Below, piece after piece: positions 1-10,785 of a DNA stretch of 39,653 nucleotides. The stretch is from Rhodoluna sp. (GTDB lineage Bacteria > Actinomycetota > Actinomycetes > Actinomycetales > Microbacteriaceae): positions 1 to 39,653 of the forward strand of contig JAURIU010000005.1 in NCBI GenBank assembly GCA_030832605.1. The letters are read 5' to 3'. How positions within the stretch are numbered: the first letter of the stretch is position 1; every line of letters begins with the position of its first letter. Under the pieces are notes generated by a model, which was not told where the DNA came from, did no database searches, and worked only from the letters and a program-made list of their open reading frames with translations. The translations under genes and the position numbers were made by a program.

Positions 1-903
<903 letters not shown>

Positions 904-1065
904 GAATGTTTAGCTAGGAGCAAGCCCCTAGCAAACCTTTCGAAACCGCCGGAAATTGGCGGTCCAGTTTGATCTGACTAGTTTCGATTGTCTGACAATC
1001 TATCTAATCCAATTACTTTTGGCACAGCCAGAAGACAAGCTTCTAACCATGCCGATTTTTTTGGC
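904..1065 (-). other. rrn leader with processing hairpins
   Basis: This is the transcribed spacer just before the 16S 5' end. It holds three inverted repeats: a 6-bp stem (913-918 with 927-932), a 5-bp stem (946-950 with 958-962), and a near-perfect palindrome GATTGTC-T-GACAATC at 986-1000. rrn leaders usually pair with the post-16S spacer to form an RNase III substrate; that partner lies outside the window, so the processing role is inferred. Confidence 0.6.
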
Positions 1066-1100
1066 ATTGAATTGTGCACACTGTTGAGTTCTCAAAGATC
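1066..1100 (-). promoter_or_regulatory. rrn antitermination leader element (boxA region)
   Basis: Read on the minus strand, this stretch contains TTTGAGAACTCAACAG followed by TGTGCACAATTCAAT. It is the highly conserved actinobacterial rRNA leader element thought to contain boxA, where Nus factors assemble for rRNA antitermination. It lies about 165-200 nt upstream of the mature 16S end and downstream of both promoters, as expected. Confidence 0.75.
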
Positions 1101-1150
1101 GGATGCGTCTGGGAGCTTTTCTTACGAGGAGCCTCCAGAGCAACTTCACT

Positions 1151-1178
1151 AACCTACCATGAAATACGCTCGTGTCAA
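1151..1178 (-). promoter_or_regulatory. rrn proximal promoter
   Basis: On the minus strand a perfect -35 TTGACA (complement at 1173-1178) is followed after 16 bp by TAGGTT (complement at 1151-1156), which fits an actinobacterial TANNNT -10. Predicted transcription starts near 1144, about 240 nt before the mature 16S 5' end and just upstream of the boxA element. Confidence 0.7.
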
Positions 1179-1325
1179 ATACAGACACATAACTTTTTCG
1201 GTAAGTTTTTCAACCAGATAATGAGAGACAAAGGCCCGTGAAGACCTATTGTCTTGTTTTTCTGATTGGTTGCACTTGAGCCGGCGACCTAAGCAGGTCT
1301 TGCCAAACTTTGGGCAACAGATGAA

Positions 1326-1354
1326 ACATTACGGGAAGGTAACATTCATGTCAA
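1326..1354 (-). promoter_or_regulatory. rrn distal promoter
   Basis: On the minus strand TTGACA (complement at 1349-1354), a 17-bp spacer and TAATGT (complement at 1326-1331) form a near-consensus sigma-70 type promoter. It lies 175 bp upstream of the proximal promoter and only about 45 bp past the tyrS stop codon. Two small hairpins sit between the promoters (1286-1299 and 1300-1317). Confidence 0.72.
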
Positions 1355-1398
1355 ATCGAAACGTTACTTTTGTAGAACTTTTTCGACGAATTACCGAA

Positions 1399-2697
1399 CT
1401 AAGCCCGGAAGAGACCCGCTAGGGTCTTCTTTCCGCGGCGCAGCACCGCAAACTTCCCGTGTAACCAGGAATCGGCAAGGGCAGCTTCGTCCTCGACCTT
1501 GACGTTGTTGAGGTAAACCCCACCCTCGGCGATAGCGCGACGACCCGCACTCACGCTGGCCACCAACCCGGTGTCGAGCAACAATTGCGCGATCGCAGCC
1601 TCTGGCGCAGCATCCGCGTGTGGAAGCTCACGAAGCGCAGACTCTAGCGTTGCTGCGTCAAGTGCCTCGAGGTCACCCTGACCGAACAGTGCTGCCGAGG
1701 CATCCACGGCTGCCTGCGCTGCCTCAGGAGAGTGCACCAGCGCAGTAACCTCGAAGGCCAAGCGCTTCTGCGCAGCACACAGGTGTGGCGTATCAGCAGT
1801 CTGTGCCGCCAAAGCGTCAATTTCGGCGCGGGTCAAGAACGTGAATACCTTCAAGCGGTCGACGACATCGGCGTCTTCGACGTTTAGCCAGAACTGGTAG
1901 AACGCGTAAGGGCTGGTGAGGTCTTCGTCTAGCCAGATCGCGTTGCCCTCTGACTTGCCGAACTTCTTGCCGTCAGAGTTAGTGATTAGTGGCGTAGCGA
2001 GGATGTGCGCACTGGCGCCCTCGACCTTACGAATGAGATCGGTGCCTGAGGTTAGGTTGCCCCACTGGTCGCTGCCGCCGGTCTGCAGAACGCAGTTGTA
2101 GCGGCGGTAAAGCTCAAGGAAGTCCATTCCTTGCAGAATTTGGTAGCTGAACTCGGTGTAAGAAATGCCGTGCTCAGAGTTGAGGCGAGCCGAAACGGCA
2201 TCTTTGCTGAGCATCTTGCCGACTCTGAAGTGCTTACCGATGTCGCGCAAAAAGTCGATGGCCGACATCGGCGCAGTCCAGTCAAGGTTGTTAACCAGGC
2301 GGGCAGCGTTTGCACCTTCAAACGAGAGAAAGCGCGCTCCCTGTCTGGCGAGCTTCTCTACCCACTCGGCAACGGTCTCTTTTGAGTTGAGCGTGCGCTC
2401 GGCCGATGGTCTCGGGTCGCCGACGAGACCGGTTGAACCGCCGATAAGAAGCAGTGGGTTGTGACCAGCGAGCTGAATGCGTCGCAGGGTTAGCAGCTGC
2501 ACCAGGTTGCCAAGGTGCAGGCTTGCCGCAGTTGGGTCGAAGCCGCAGTAGTAGGTGATTGGGTCACCCGAAAGTGCAGCCTTGAGGTCGGCCTCGTCGG
2601 TGCTCAGTGCCACCAATCCGCGCCACTGCAGTTCATCCCAGAGCGAGGCGAAAGCTTTGTCGTTCGATTGCGACTTCAAGTTTGCATTTTCGGTCAC
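1399..2697 (-). CDS. tyrS: Tyrosine--tRNA ligase
   Basis: This enzyme charges tRNA-Tyr with tyrosine using ATP, in the cytoplasm. The 432-residue length fits bacterial TyrRS. The class I signatures are visible: an HLGN form of the HIGH motif near residue 61 and a KFGKS form of the KMSKS loop near residue 244, within KKFGKSEGNAIWL. A C-terminal S4-like RNA-binding domain covers roughly the last 80 residues, with RRAIAEGGVYLNN. The start is GTG, preceded by AAGG about 9 nt upstream. The argH stop codon is 2 nt upstream of the GTG, so tyrS is the last gene of the phe-arg block and is probably co-transcribed. The next element downstream is the rrn promoter region. Confidence 0.97.
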   Translation of the reverse strand: MTENANLKSQSNDKAFASLWDELQWRGLVALSTDEADLKAALSGDPITYYCGFDPTAASLHLGNLVQLLTLRRIQLAGHNPLLLIGGSTGLVGDPRPSAERTLNSKETVAEWVEKLARQGARFLSFEGANAARLVNNLDWTAPMSAIDFLRDIGKHFRVGKMLSKDAVSARLNSEHGISYTEFSYQILQGMDFLELYRRYNCVLQTGGSDQWGNLTSGTDLIRKVEGASAHILATPLITNSDGKKFGKSEGNAIWLDEDLTSPYAFYQFWLNVEDADVVDRLKVFTFLTRAEIDALAAQTADTPHLCAAQKRLAFEVTALVHSPEAAQAAVDASAALFGQGDLEALDAATLESALRELPHADAAPEAAIAQLLLDTGLVASVSAGRRAIAEGGVYLNNVKVEDEAALADSWLHGKFAVLRRGKKTLAGLFRA

Positions 2698-2699
2698 GT

Positions 2700-4106
2700 T
2701 TAGACGCCTTCTCTTCTGATCACGAACTTGCGTAGTGTTGCGATTTGTTCGAGCACGCGTGGCAAAGCGGTGCCGCCTGCGCCACTGCGAGAGCGGATGC
2801 TGCCGTCGACGCTGAGCACCTGTCTAACCTCTGGCGTCAGTTTGTTTGAAATGGCAGCCAAATCGGCGTCTGGAACCTGGTGCAGTTCGAGCTCGTTTGC
2901 TTCGCAGAACGAGACGAGCTTTCCGGTGATCTCGTGAGCATCGCGGAACGGTACGCGCTGCTTTACTAGCCATTCGGCTACGTCGGTTGCCAGGCTGAAA
3001 CCCTCGGGCGCGAGTCGCTCAAGGCGGTTTCGGTTGAAGGTCAAGGTTGCGACCATCCCGGTGAAAGCCGGAAGCAGAACGATGAGCGTGTCCACAGCAT
3101 CGAAGACCGGCTCTTTGTCTTCTTGAAGGTCGCGGTTGTAGCTCAGTGGCAGGCCTTTTAGAGTTGCGAGCAAACCGGTTAGATCGCCGATCAGGCGCCC
3201 TGCCTTACCTCTGGCCAACTCGGCGATGTCTGGGTTTTTCTTCTGCGGCATGATCGACGAACCGGTTGAGAAGGCATCGTCTAACTTGACGTAGTCGAAC
3301 TCTGCGCTAGCCCAAATGATGATTTCCTCGGCGAAACGCGAAAGGTTGATGCCGATTAGGCTTGAGATGAACGAGAACTCAGCGACTACGTCGCGGCTGG
3401 CCGTGGCATCCATGGAGTTTTGGGTCACACCATCGAAGCCCAATTCGGCAGCGACGAGCGCGGGGTCTAGGCCTAGCGTCGAACCGGCCAGCGCACCAGC
3501 ACCGTATGGCGATAGCTTCGCGCGCTTGCGCCAGTCAGCCATGCGCTCAAGGTCTCGAACCAGAGGCCAAGCGTGGGCCATTAGGTGGTGCGAAAGCAGA
3601 ACCGGCTGGGCGTGCTGAAAGTGGGTGCGACCAGGCATGGCGACACCCATGTGCTCTTCGGCACGGTCGCAGAGAACGCGAATCAGGTCGAGAACCTGAG
3701 CCTCGATGACATCTGACGAATCGAGCAGATACATGCGAATGAGGTTCGCGATTTGGTCGTTACGCGAGCGACCGGCGCGAACCTTGCCACCCAGCTCTGG
3801 GCCAGCGATTTCGATCAGGCCGCGCTCGAGAGCGCCGTGCACATCTTCGTCGGAAGGCTTTGGTGAAAATTGCCCAGACTCGACGCGCTTTCGCAACTCT
3901 TCTAAGTGGCGGGTTAGTGCTTCGAGTTCAGGTGTGGTTAGGTAGCCAGCCTGGTGTAGAGCCTTGATGTGTGCGAGGCTTCCGGCGATGTCGTAAGACG
4001 CCAAGCGCCAGTCGAAATGAACCGAGCGGCTCAATGCGGCGAGCGCTTCTGACGGGCCACCCTCGAAACGGCTACCCCAAAGCGAATTCGAACCGCTGCC
4101 TGACAT
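2700..4106 (-). CDS. argH: Argininosuccinate lyase
   Basis: This enzyme cleaves argininosuccinate to arginine and fumarate, the last step of arginine synthesis. The fumarase/aspartase superfamily signature [11 protein letters not shown] is present around residue 280, and the N-terminal motif [10 protein letters not shown] is typical. I chose the ATG at 4106 because AAGGAG lies 4 nt before it; the open frame runs 12 codons further upstream, but that extension lacks family similarity. The protein is 468 residues, the usual length. A 90-bp gap separates it from argF, which is larger than elsewhere in this block. argG, which would make its substrate, is not in the window. argH is followed directly by tyrS. 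Confidence 0.96.
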   Translation of the reverse strand: MSGSGSNSLWGSRFEGGPSEALAALSRSVHFDWRLASYDIAGSLAHIKALHQAGYLTTPELEALTRHLEELRKRVESGQFSPKPSDEDVHGALERGLIEIAGPELGGKVRAGRSRNDQIANLIRMYLLDSSDVIEAQVLDLIRVLCDRAEEHMGVAMPGRTHFQHAQPVLLSHHLMAHAWPLVRDLERMADWRKRAKLSPYGAGALAGSTLGLDPALVAAELGFDGVTQNSMDATASRDVVAEFSFISSLIGINLSRFAEEIIIWASAEFDYVKLDDAFSTGSSIMPQKKNPDIAELARGKAGRLIGDLTGLLATLKGLPLSYNRDLQEDKEPVFDAVDTLIVLLPAFTGMVATLTFNRNRLERLAPEGFSLATDVAEWLVKQRVPFRDAHEITGKLVSFCEANELELHQVPDADLAAISNKLTPEVRQVLSVDGSIRSRSGAGGTALPRVLEQIATLRKFVIRREGV

Positions 4107-4196
4107 GAAACTCCTTATAAAACCTTGAGACCTTAGGGCCACTATGTGCTTAATCCTAGTTTGGCCTCGAAAGATAAGGCCCGAGGCGGATGCTCG

Positions 4197-5120
4197 TTAG
4201 CCCTGTTCGGCCAACCAGACCATCAGTGCCTTCTGAGCGTGAAGTCGGTTCTCGGCTTCGCCCCAGATGACCGACTGTGGGCCATCAATCACTTCGGCGC
4301 TAACCTCGTAGCCTCGATAGGCCGGTAGGCAGTGCAAGAAGATTGCGTCGGTTGCGGCCTGACTCATGAGGTTTGCATCGATGGTGTAGCCGGCAAAGTC
4401 GGCGATACGCTGAGCCTTCTCTGATTCCTGCCCCATTGAGATCCAAGTGTCGGTGGTGACTACGTCTGCCCCGGCAATTGCCTCGGCTGGTGACTGGCTC
4501 AGCGAAACCGATCCGCCGGTGAGGTCGGCGATTGCGCGAGCTTTGGTCACAACATCCGCGTTTGGTTGGTATTTTGCTGGCGCAGCTACTCGCACGTGCA
4601 TGCCTGCCAAAGCGCATGCGACCAGGTAAGAGTTCGCCATGTTGTTCGCGGCGTCACCGATGTAGGCGATGGTCAATCCGGCGGTTTTACCCTTGTGCTC
4701 CTGCACCGTCATTAGGTCGGCGAGCAACTGGCAAGGGTGGTAGTCGTCGCTGAGTGAGTTGATTACCGGCACATTCGAGTTGGCTGCCATTTCTTCGAGA
4801 CCCGAGTGGGCGTAGGTGCGCCACACGATGGCCGCAACCTGTCGTTCTAGAACGCGAGCGGTGTCGGCAACCGACTCTTTGCCGCCCATCTGGCTGGTTT
4901 GCGAATCGATGATTAGCGGTGCGCCACCGAGATCGGCAACTCCGACTGCAAACGAGACTCTGGTGCGGGTTGAAGTCTTGTCAAAGATGAGAGCCACGGT
5001 CTTGGGGCCTTCGAAAGGACGCCGCGAGTATGGGTTTTTCTTTAGCTCGATACCCAAACGAATAATCTTGGCCTGCTCGGCTGAGGTGATGTCGTCGTCT
5101 TTGAGGAAATGGCGAACCAT
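4197..5120 (-). CDS. argF: Ornithine carbamoyltransferase
   Basis: This enzyme joins ornithine and carbamoyl phosphate to give citrulline. The carbamoyl-phosphate motif STRTR is at residues 50-54 and the ornithine-binding HCLP motif is near residue 265. The predicted protein has 307 residues, normal for the family. The start at MVRHFLKDDD matches actinobacterial homologues and has GGGAG 4 nt upstream. An in-frame GTG six codons earlier, with its own GGGAGG, is a possible alternative. The gene lies 43 bp after argB; in the standard actinobacterial order argD would sit between them, but it is absent. No argR or argG follows. Confidence 0.96.
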   Translation of the reverse strand: MVRHFLKDDDITSAEQAKIIRLGIELKKNPYSRRPFEGPKTVALIFDKTSTRTRVSFAVGVADLGGAPLIIDSQTSQMGGKESVADTARVLERQVAAIVWRTYAHSGLEEMAANSNVPVINSLSDDYHPCQLLADLMTVQEHKGKTAGLTIAYIGDAANNMANSYLVACALAGMHVRVAAPAKYQPNADVVTKARAIADLTGGSVSLSQSPAEAIAGADVVTTDTWISMGQESEKAQRIADFAGYTIDANLMSQAATDAIFLHCLPAYRGYEVSAEVIDGPQSVIWGEAENRLHAQKALMVWLAEQG

Positions 5121-5163
5121 TACTCTCCCTTCGCTCACGGTACCTCCCGTGAAGTAGAAAATC

Positions 5164-6057
5164 TTAGCTTGGCAACACCATCGTGCCGAAACCGTTTTTG
5201 GTGAAGATTTCAAGCAGGATGCTGTGCGGAGTGCGCCCGTCGATGATGTGCGCGCGCGGCACTCCCCCGCTTACCGCGGTGAGGCATGCCTGCATTTTTG
5301 GAATCATGCCGGATTCGAGCGTTGGCAGCATCGCTTCGAGTTCGGTAGCGGAGATTTCACTAACCAAAGAGTCGGTGTTCGGCCAGTTTGAGTAGAGCCC
5401 GGCCACGTCAGTGAGCACCATGAGCTTTTCGGCACCCAGCGCGACAGCGAGGGCGGCTGCGGCAAGGTCGGCGTTCACGTTGAGCAAGTTGCCTTGGGCA
5501 TCCGGCGCAACTGTCGAAATGACCGGAATGTCGCCCTGCTCGAGAGCATCGAAAACTATGCGCGGGTTCACAAGGTTCACTTCGCCAACCAGCCCGATGT
5601 CGATAGTTTCGCCATCTTGCTCGATGGTGGTTTTTACGGCCCGAAACAGGTTGCCGTCTTCACCCGACATCACTCGCGCACCAGCACCGGCTTGTCTTAT
5701 TTGAGCGGCGAGCGATTCGCTGATTTGGTCGCGAAGCACATCGCGCACCACACCGATGGTTTCGTCGGTGGTTACTCTAAAACCGCCACGAAACTCAGAC
5801 TCGATGCCGAGTTCTTTGAGCTTGGCTGAAATTTGCGGGCCGCCGCCGTGAACAACAACCGGCTTGATGCCGACCCAGCGCAGGTAAGCCATGTCTTGCG
5901 CAAATGCCTCGGCTAGCGCTTCGTCGACCATTGCGTTGCCGCCGAACTTGACGACGACCACCTTGCCGTGAAAATTCTGCAGCCAAGGCAGCGATTCGAT
6001 GAGAGTCTGAGCCTTGATGGCTGCAAAATCGTGATCGTGCGTTTCGATAGGTTTCAT
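5164..6057 (-). CDS. argB: Acetylglutamate kinase
   Basis: This enzyme phosphorylates N-acetylglutamate, the second step of the acetylated arginine pathway and usually the arginine-feedback step. It belongs to the amino acid kinase family: [10 protein letters not shown] near residues 33-42, the GGGP loop near 73, and a C-terminal [12 protein letters not shown] segment. The ATG at 6057 overlaps the argJ stop codon in a TAATG arrangement, so translation is probably coupled. The longer open frame upstream (to 6114) runs back into argJ and is not needed. The protein has 297 residues, as expected. Confidence 0.96.
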   Translation of the reverse strand: MKPIETHDHDFAAIKAQTLIESLPWLQNFHGKVVVVKFGGNAMVDEALAEAFAQDMAYLRWVGIKPVVVHGGGPQISAKLKELGIESEFRGGFRVTTDETIGVVRDVLRDQISESLAAQIRQAGAGARVMSGEDGNLFRAVKTTIEQDGETIDIGLVGEVNLVNPRIVFDALEQGDIPVISTVAPDAQGNLLNVNADLAAAALAVALGAEKLMVLTDVAGLYSNWPNTDSLVSEISATELEAMLPTLESGMIPKMQACLTAVSGGVPRAHIIDGRTPHSILLEIFTKNGFGTMVLPS

Positions 6058-7208
6058 TAGCTTGAGTACGCGCTGTTCTCTTCGACGTATTCGTGGGTTA
6101 GGTCGTTGGTCCAAACGGTTGCGCTGTGAGCACCCGCGTTTAGCGAGATTTGTATTTCGACTAGGCGCGGAGTCAGGTCGACGAGGTCGCGGGATTGGTC
6201 GGGCTGCCCCTTCGAGCTGACTCGAACTCCGTTGATGAGTACATCGATGTCGTATGGGTCAAAGGCGGCCTTGGTCACGCCCACTGCGGCAAGAATTCGA
6301 CCCCAGTTTGGGTCATTGCCATAGATGGCGGCTTTGAAAAGGTTGTTGCGGGCGACCGAGCGGCCAACCTCTACTGCGTCTTCTTCGCTAGCGGCGTTGA
6401 CCACTTCGATGGCGATGTCGTGGCTTGAGCCCTCGGCATCGCTGAGCAACTGCAACGCGAGGTCTTTGCAAGCGTGCGTGAGAGCCTCGGTGAATTCATC
6501 GAGCTCTGGTTCGATTCCGGATGCTCCGCTGGCCATCAACGAAACGGTGTCGTTTGTCGACATGCAGCCGTCGGAGTCGAGGCGATCGAAGGTCACTCTC
6601 GTGGCGGCACGGAGTGCCTGGTCTAGTTTAGCGCTCGAAAGCACGGCGTCGGTGGTGAGCACCACGAGCATGGTTGCAAGGCCCGGCGCGAGCATCCCCG
6701 CGCCTTTTGCCATGCCGCCGATACTCCAGCCATCGCGCTTGATTACCGCGCGCTTGGGTTTGCTGTCGGTGGTCATGATGGCTTCTGATGCGTCTAATCC
6801 GCCGTCTTCGTGCAGGCTCGCAACCGCGGCCTCTACTCCGGCGAGCACCTTGGCTCGGTCGAGCTGTTCGCCAATGAGACCGGTTGAGCAAACGATTACG
6901 TCACCGGCCGAAATGCCGAGCTTGTCGGCTACCGCCTCTGCGGTGGCGTGCGTGGTTTGAAAACCTTCTGGCCCGGTGTAGCAATTTGCGCCGCCGCTGT
7001 TCAGCACGATGGCCGAAACCTGACCGTCGGCCATAACCTCTTTGCTCCAAAGCACCGGGTTGGCTAGGCAGCGGTTGGTGGTGAAGACGCTGGCGACCGA
7101 ATTGAGTGGCCCAAGATTTTGCACCAGGGCGAAGTCGAGATTGCCCGACTTCTTGAGGCCGGCACGAACACCAGACGCCTTGAATCCTTGAGGTACGGTC
7201 ACACTCAC
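6057..7208 (-). CDS. argJ: Bifunctional glutamate N-acetyltransferase / amino-acid acetyltransferase
   Basis: This enzyme transfers acetyl from N-acetylornithine to glutamate, recycling the acetyl group; bifunctional forms also use acetyl-CoA. The precursor cleaves itself into two chains before the Thr of an A-T-M motif, here within [11 protein letters not shown], giving nucleophile Thr179. The protein has 383 residues and starts at GTG, which overlaps the argC stop as GTGA. Whether it is mono- or bifunctional cannot be decided from sequence alone. With no argA/argS-like gene in the window, a bifunctional enzyme is plausible. Confidence 0.95.
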   Translation of the reverse strand: MSVTVPQGFKASGVRAGLKKSGNLDFALVQNLGPLNSVASVFTTNRCLANPVLWSKEVMADGQVSAIVLNSGGANCYTGPEGFQTTHATAEAVADKLGISAGDVIVCSTGLIGEQLDRAKVLAGVEAAVASLHEDGGLDASEAIMTTDSKPKRAVIKRDGWSIGGMAKGAGMLAPGLATMLVVLTTDAVLSSAKLDQALRAATRVTFDRLDSDGCMSTNDTVSLMASGASGIEPELDEFTEALTHACKDLALQLLSDAEGSSHDIAIEVVNAASEEDAVEVGRSVARNNLFKAAIYGNDPNWGRILAAVGVTKAAFDPYDIDVLINGVRVSSKGQPDQSRDLVDLTPRLVEIQISLNAGAHSATVWTNDLTHEYVEENSAYSS

Positions 7209-8251
7209 GGTGCTACCCCGTCGATCTCGAGACCGGTTTGCTCGTCGAGACCTAATGCAATGTTCAGTGACTGAATCGCTGCACCGGCGGTGCCCTTGAC
7301 CAAGTTATCTATTGCAGAAACTATGACCACACGGCCGCTGTGGTCATCTAGCGATGCTCCGATTAGGCAGGTGTTGACGCCCAAGGTGCTTGCCGTTGAC
7401 GGGAACGAACCGGCCTCTAGAACACGAACGAAGCTCTCCCCCTCGTATGCGCCTGCCAAACTGGCGTGCACTTCTTCGGCGGTGACTCCCGGAGCCACCC
7501 GTGCGGTGTTGACCGCGAGAATGCCGCGAGACATCGGCACGAGCACAGGTGTGAAAGATACGGTGATTGCCTTGCCCGAAGCGTTGCGCAGGTTCTGTTC
7601 AATTTCGGGAGTGTGACGGTGAACGCCACCGACCCCGTAGGCGTATGCCGCGCCACCAACTTCGCTGGCTAGCAGGTTGACTTTCGGCGACTTACCGGCG
7701 CCCGAGGTGCCGACCGAGAGGATGCTGACGATATCTTCTGGCTCGATGATGTGATCGCGAATCAACGGCGTAAGCGCGAGAGTGATGGCAGTGACGTTGC
7801 AACCAGGCACAGCGATTCGCTTGACTCCCGCGAGTTTCGCGCGTTGCTTGTCGCCCGAGGCGAGAACCAACTCGGGCATGCCATAGGCCCAGGTTCCAGA
7901 GTGTTCGGTTTGGTAATACTTTTGCCAATCATCCGCGTTTTCAAGCCTGAAATCGGCACCGCAGTCGAGCACCAAGGTGTCTTCGGATAGCCAAGATGCT
8001 ACTTCGGCCGAGGTCGTGTGCGGCAGTGCAAGAAACACGATGTCGTGCCCGTCTAGAACATCCGGAGTAGTCTTTTGCAGCACCAAATCGGCGTAGCTAA
8101 GCAGATGCGGGTGCATGGCACCGATGGTTTCGCCCGCGTTGGTATTCGCGGTAACGGTCTTGAGCTCGAGCTGCGGGTGCTTTGCAATCAGGCGCAGGAG
8201 TTCACCGCCAACGTATCCGCTAGCGCCAGCAACGGCCACTGTGTAGACCAT
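7205..8251 (-). CDS. argC: N-acetyl-gamma-glutamyl-phosphate reductase
   Basis: This NADPH-dependent enzyme reduces N-acetylglutamyl phosphate to the semialdehyde, the third step of arginine synthesis. The N-terminal Rossmann motif [12 protein letters not shown] is at residues 9-20, and the catalytic cysteine Cys151 lies in VPGCNVTAI. The protein has 348 residues. The ATG is preceded by AAGGAG 6 nt upstream. It starts 14 nt after the pheT stop, so the arg genes appear to continue a pheST transcript. No ARG-box-like palindrome was evident in that short gap. Confidence 0.96.
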   Translation of the reverse strand: MVYTVAVAGASGYVGGELLRLIAKHPQLELKTVTANTNAGETIGAMHPHLLSYADLVLQKTTPDVLDGHDIVFLALPHTTSAEVASWLSEDTLVLDCGADFRLENADDWQKYYQTEHSGTWAYGMPELVLASGDKQRAKLAGVKRIAVPGCNVTAITLALTPLIRDHIIEPEDIVSILSVGTSGAGKSPKVNLLASEVGGAAYAYGVGGVHRHTPEIEQNLRNASGKAITVSFTPVLVPMSRGILAVNTARVAPGVTAEEVHASLAGAYEGESFVRVLEAGSFPSTASTLGVNTCLIGASLDDHSGRVVIVSAIDNLVKGTAGAAIQSLNIALGLDEQTGLEIDGVAP

Positions 8252-8265
8252 TAGGACTCCTTTAG

Positions 8266-10785
8266 TTAGGCGCGCAGTTCTGCGCCGAATTTCTCCTTTG
8301 CGAGAGCAACTGCGTCGTCCTTGGCCGCAGTAGCCTCTGCCTGAGTGAGCGTGCGATCGGTTGCCCTAAACCGCAGTGCAAAAGTGAGCGATTTCTTGCC
8401 ATCGGCAACATTCTGGCCGCGGTAGTCGTCGATGAGGCGAACCTGTTCGAGCAGCTCACCGGCACCGGCACGGATGACCGACAGCAGCTCAGCGGCTGGC
8501 AAAGTCGCATCGACCACAACCGACAGGTCTTGCGTTGCGGCTGGGTAGTTGTAAATCGGGGTGGCGGTAATCACGTCTGGAGCCACGGCATAGAGCTTCT
8601 CGAGATTGATCTCAAAAGCGCCCACGCGTCGTGGCAGGTTGTTTTCTAGAGCCAGTGCTGGGTCGAGTTCGCCAGCGAAACCGATGACTGCAATGTCTTC
8701 GCCGGTTTGAACCACAAGTTCGGCGGTGCGCCCTGGGTGGTAGCCCTTTGGCGCAGCCTGGCGAGTGGTTAGTTCAAGACCAACGGCACGGGCAACCAAT
8801 CGTGCAGCGTGAATCGCGTCGCTGTAGTCATACTCAACCGCGGCAACGCCAACCTGGGCTTGCACACGATCGCCAAGCAGCAAACCAGCTAGATGTCTTG
8901 GTTGGTCTGGAATAGTGGCTTCGAGCTCAGCAAGTTGAGCGGCTGTTGGCATAGTAGTTCCGCTGGGAAGGTCAGCGGTTTTGGCAACCTGACCGTCTGG
9001 CAAAAAGACCGAACCTTCTTCAAAAAGTGCTAGATCGGTGATGCCTCGAGATAGGTTTCTGGCAGCCGCCTGAATCAGAGCAGGGAGTAGCGAAAGACGA
9101 AGCTCAGAGCTTTCTTCTTGCATGGCGTTGGCCAAACGCACGGCACTTGCCGAGTCGCTTGCGAACCAACGGTTTTCTGTCTCACTCAAGAACGGGTAGT
9201 TGAGCACTTCGGTCATCGAGTCACCAACCAGCGAGGTAAGCACGGCACGACGCGACTTCTGACGCTTGGTTAAGCCGCGGCCAGGAGGTGCGACAGGGAG
9301 GCTTGCCGGAATGCGGTCGTAACCGTTGATTCGAGCAACCTCTTCGACCAAGTCGGTTTTGTGGCGCAGGTCTGGGCGCCACGATGGCGGAATGACTTCG
9401 AAGCCGCCTTCGACACGAGCCACGACACATCCGATTGCCTCGAGTGCGGTAACGATTTCGTCGTCGGTGTAATCGACGCCAACGAGCGCCGCGGCAAACC
9501 CCGCCGGCAACTCGACCGCGGCAACGCCCGGAAGGTTATTCAAATCTGCGCCCAGGTTCTGGCCCGCACCCTTGGCATGAACTTCGAGAAGTTGAATCAC
9601 ACGAGCCACCGCATAAGGGGCAACCTGAGGGTCGACACCTCGTTCAAAGCGCTTTGATGCCTCGCTCGGCAACTTGTGTCGCCTGGCCGAGCGGGCGATG
9701 GTGATTGGGTCAAAGTGAGCAGCTTCGATGAGCACGTTCTTTGTGGTGCTGCTGACTTCGGTGCTCTCGCCACCCATGACACCGGCTAGGCCGATGGCGC
9801 CCGATTCGTCGGTGATTAGAAGATCTTCTGTGTCGAGCTTGCGAACCTGACCATCGAGGGTTTTCAGGGTTTCGCCAGAGTTGGCACGGCGCACGGTGAT
9901 GCCACCCTTTAGCTTGTCTAGGTCGTAGGCGTGCAGCGGCTGACCGAGTTCAAGCATCACGTAGTTGGTGATGTCAACGATCAGCGAAATCGAACGCATA
10001 CCGGCCAGCTTGAGGCGGGTAACCATCCACGCCGGAGTCGGCACGGTCGCATCTAGTTCTTTGACGGCACGAACATAGAAGCGGTCGCAACCAACCTGAT
10101 CGCGAATCGGTGCCTGGTCGGCAATCTGCACAGAGAAGCCCTCAACATGTTCTGGCTGAGCGTGACCGATTGGATCGCGAAACAAGGTGTTAGTGGCGTG
10201 CGAGTATTCGCGAGCAACACCGCGGATGCTGAAGCAGTAGCCGCGGTCGGGAGTGACGTTCACTTCGGCGGCGACATCGGCGAGGTTCAGTAGTTCCATC
10301 GCGTCGGTGCCGACCTTAGGGTCTAAGCCCATTTCGTGAAGGCGGATGATGCCTGCGTGGTCGTCGCTAATGCCGAGCTCTCGAGCCGAAGCCATCATTC
10401 CGTCGCTGATGTGACCGTAGGTCGAACGAGCCGCAATCTTGAAATCTCCAGGTAGAAAAGCACCAGGTAGGCAAACCACAACCTTGTCGCCAACCTCAAA
10501 GTTGCCAGCTCCGCACACGATGCCGCGAACATCCTCGCCGCCGTCGGCAGCTTTTGCGCCTGCGGGCGCGACGCGAACCTGGCACCAGCGAATGGTTTTG
10601 CCATTGCTCTGTGGTTCGGCGACGAATTCAAGAACCTCGCCGACAACCAGTGGGCCGGTTAGCCCGAACGAGTGAACGCCCTCTTCTTCGAGGCCGATTT
10701 TGACCAATTCGGCCATGACCGACTCGGCGGTTGAGTTAGAACGTAGTGTGGCTGCCTCGGCTAGCCATGACAGTGGAACGCGCAT
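8266..10785 (-). CDS. pheT: Phenylalanine--tRNA ligase beta subunit
   Basis: This is the large subunit of the alpha2-beta2 PheRS. The 839 residues carry the usual modules in order: an N-terminal tRNA-binding OB fold (about 40-150, with [13 protein letters not shown]), the B3/4 editing domain (about 210-400), B5 (about 410-480), a catalytic-like core, and a C-terminal ferredoxin-fold anticodon-binding domain (about the last 95 residues, with [14 protein letters not shown]). Its ATG directly abuts the pheS stop codon, with no intervening base, which suggests coupled translation and matched subunit dosage. Confidence 0.97.
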   Translation of the reverse strand: MRVPLSWLAEAATLRSNSTAESVMAELVKIGLEEEGVHSFGLTGPLVVGEVLEFVAEPQSNGKTIRWCQVRVAPAGAKAADGGEDVRGIVCGAGNFEVGDKVVVCLPGAFLPGDFKIAARSTYGHISDGMMASARELGISDDHAGIIRLHEMGLDPKVGTDAMELLNLADVAAEVNVTPDRGYCFSIRGVAREYSHATNTLFRDPIGHAQPEHVEGFSVQIADQAPIRDQVGCDRFYVRAVKELDATVPTPAWMVTRLKLAGMRSISLIVDITNYVMLELGQPLHAYDLDKLKGGITVRRANSGETLKTLDGQVRKLDTEDLLITDESGAIGLAGVMGGESTEVSSTTKNVLIEAAHFDPITIARSARRHKLPSEASKRFERGVDPQVAPYAVARVIQLLEVHAKGAGQNLGADLNNLPGVAAVELPAGFAAALVGVDYTDDEIVTALEAIGCVVARVEGGFEVIPPSWRPDLRHKTDLVEEVARINGYDRIPASLPVAPPGRGLTKRQKSRRAVLTSLVGDSMTEVLNYPFLSETENRWFASDSASAVRLANAMQEESSELRLSLLPALIQAAARNLSRGITDLALFEEGSVFLPDGQVAKTADLPSGTTMPTAAQLAELEATIPDQPRHLAGLLLGDRVQAQVGVAAVEYDYSDAIHAARLVARAVGLELTTRQAAPKGYHPGRTAELVVQTGEDIAVIGFAGELDPALALENNLPRRVGAFEINLEKLYAVAPDVITATPIYNYPAATQDLSVVVDATLPAAELLSVIRAGAGELLEQVRLIDDYRGQNVADGKKSLTFALRFRATDRTLTQAEATAAKDDAVALAKEKFGAELRA

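Noticed and set aside
1000-1188. Minus-strand open frame of 62 codons in the rrn leader
   Set aside because: It overlaps the boxA element and proximal promoter and shows no family resemblance.
1408-1430. GACCC-GCTA-GGGTC hairpin at the end of tyrS as a terminator
   Set aside because: It lies inside the last tyrS codons and no U-run follows on the minus strand, so I do not call it a terminator.
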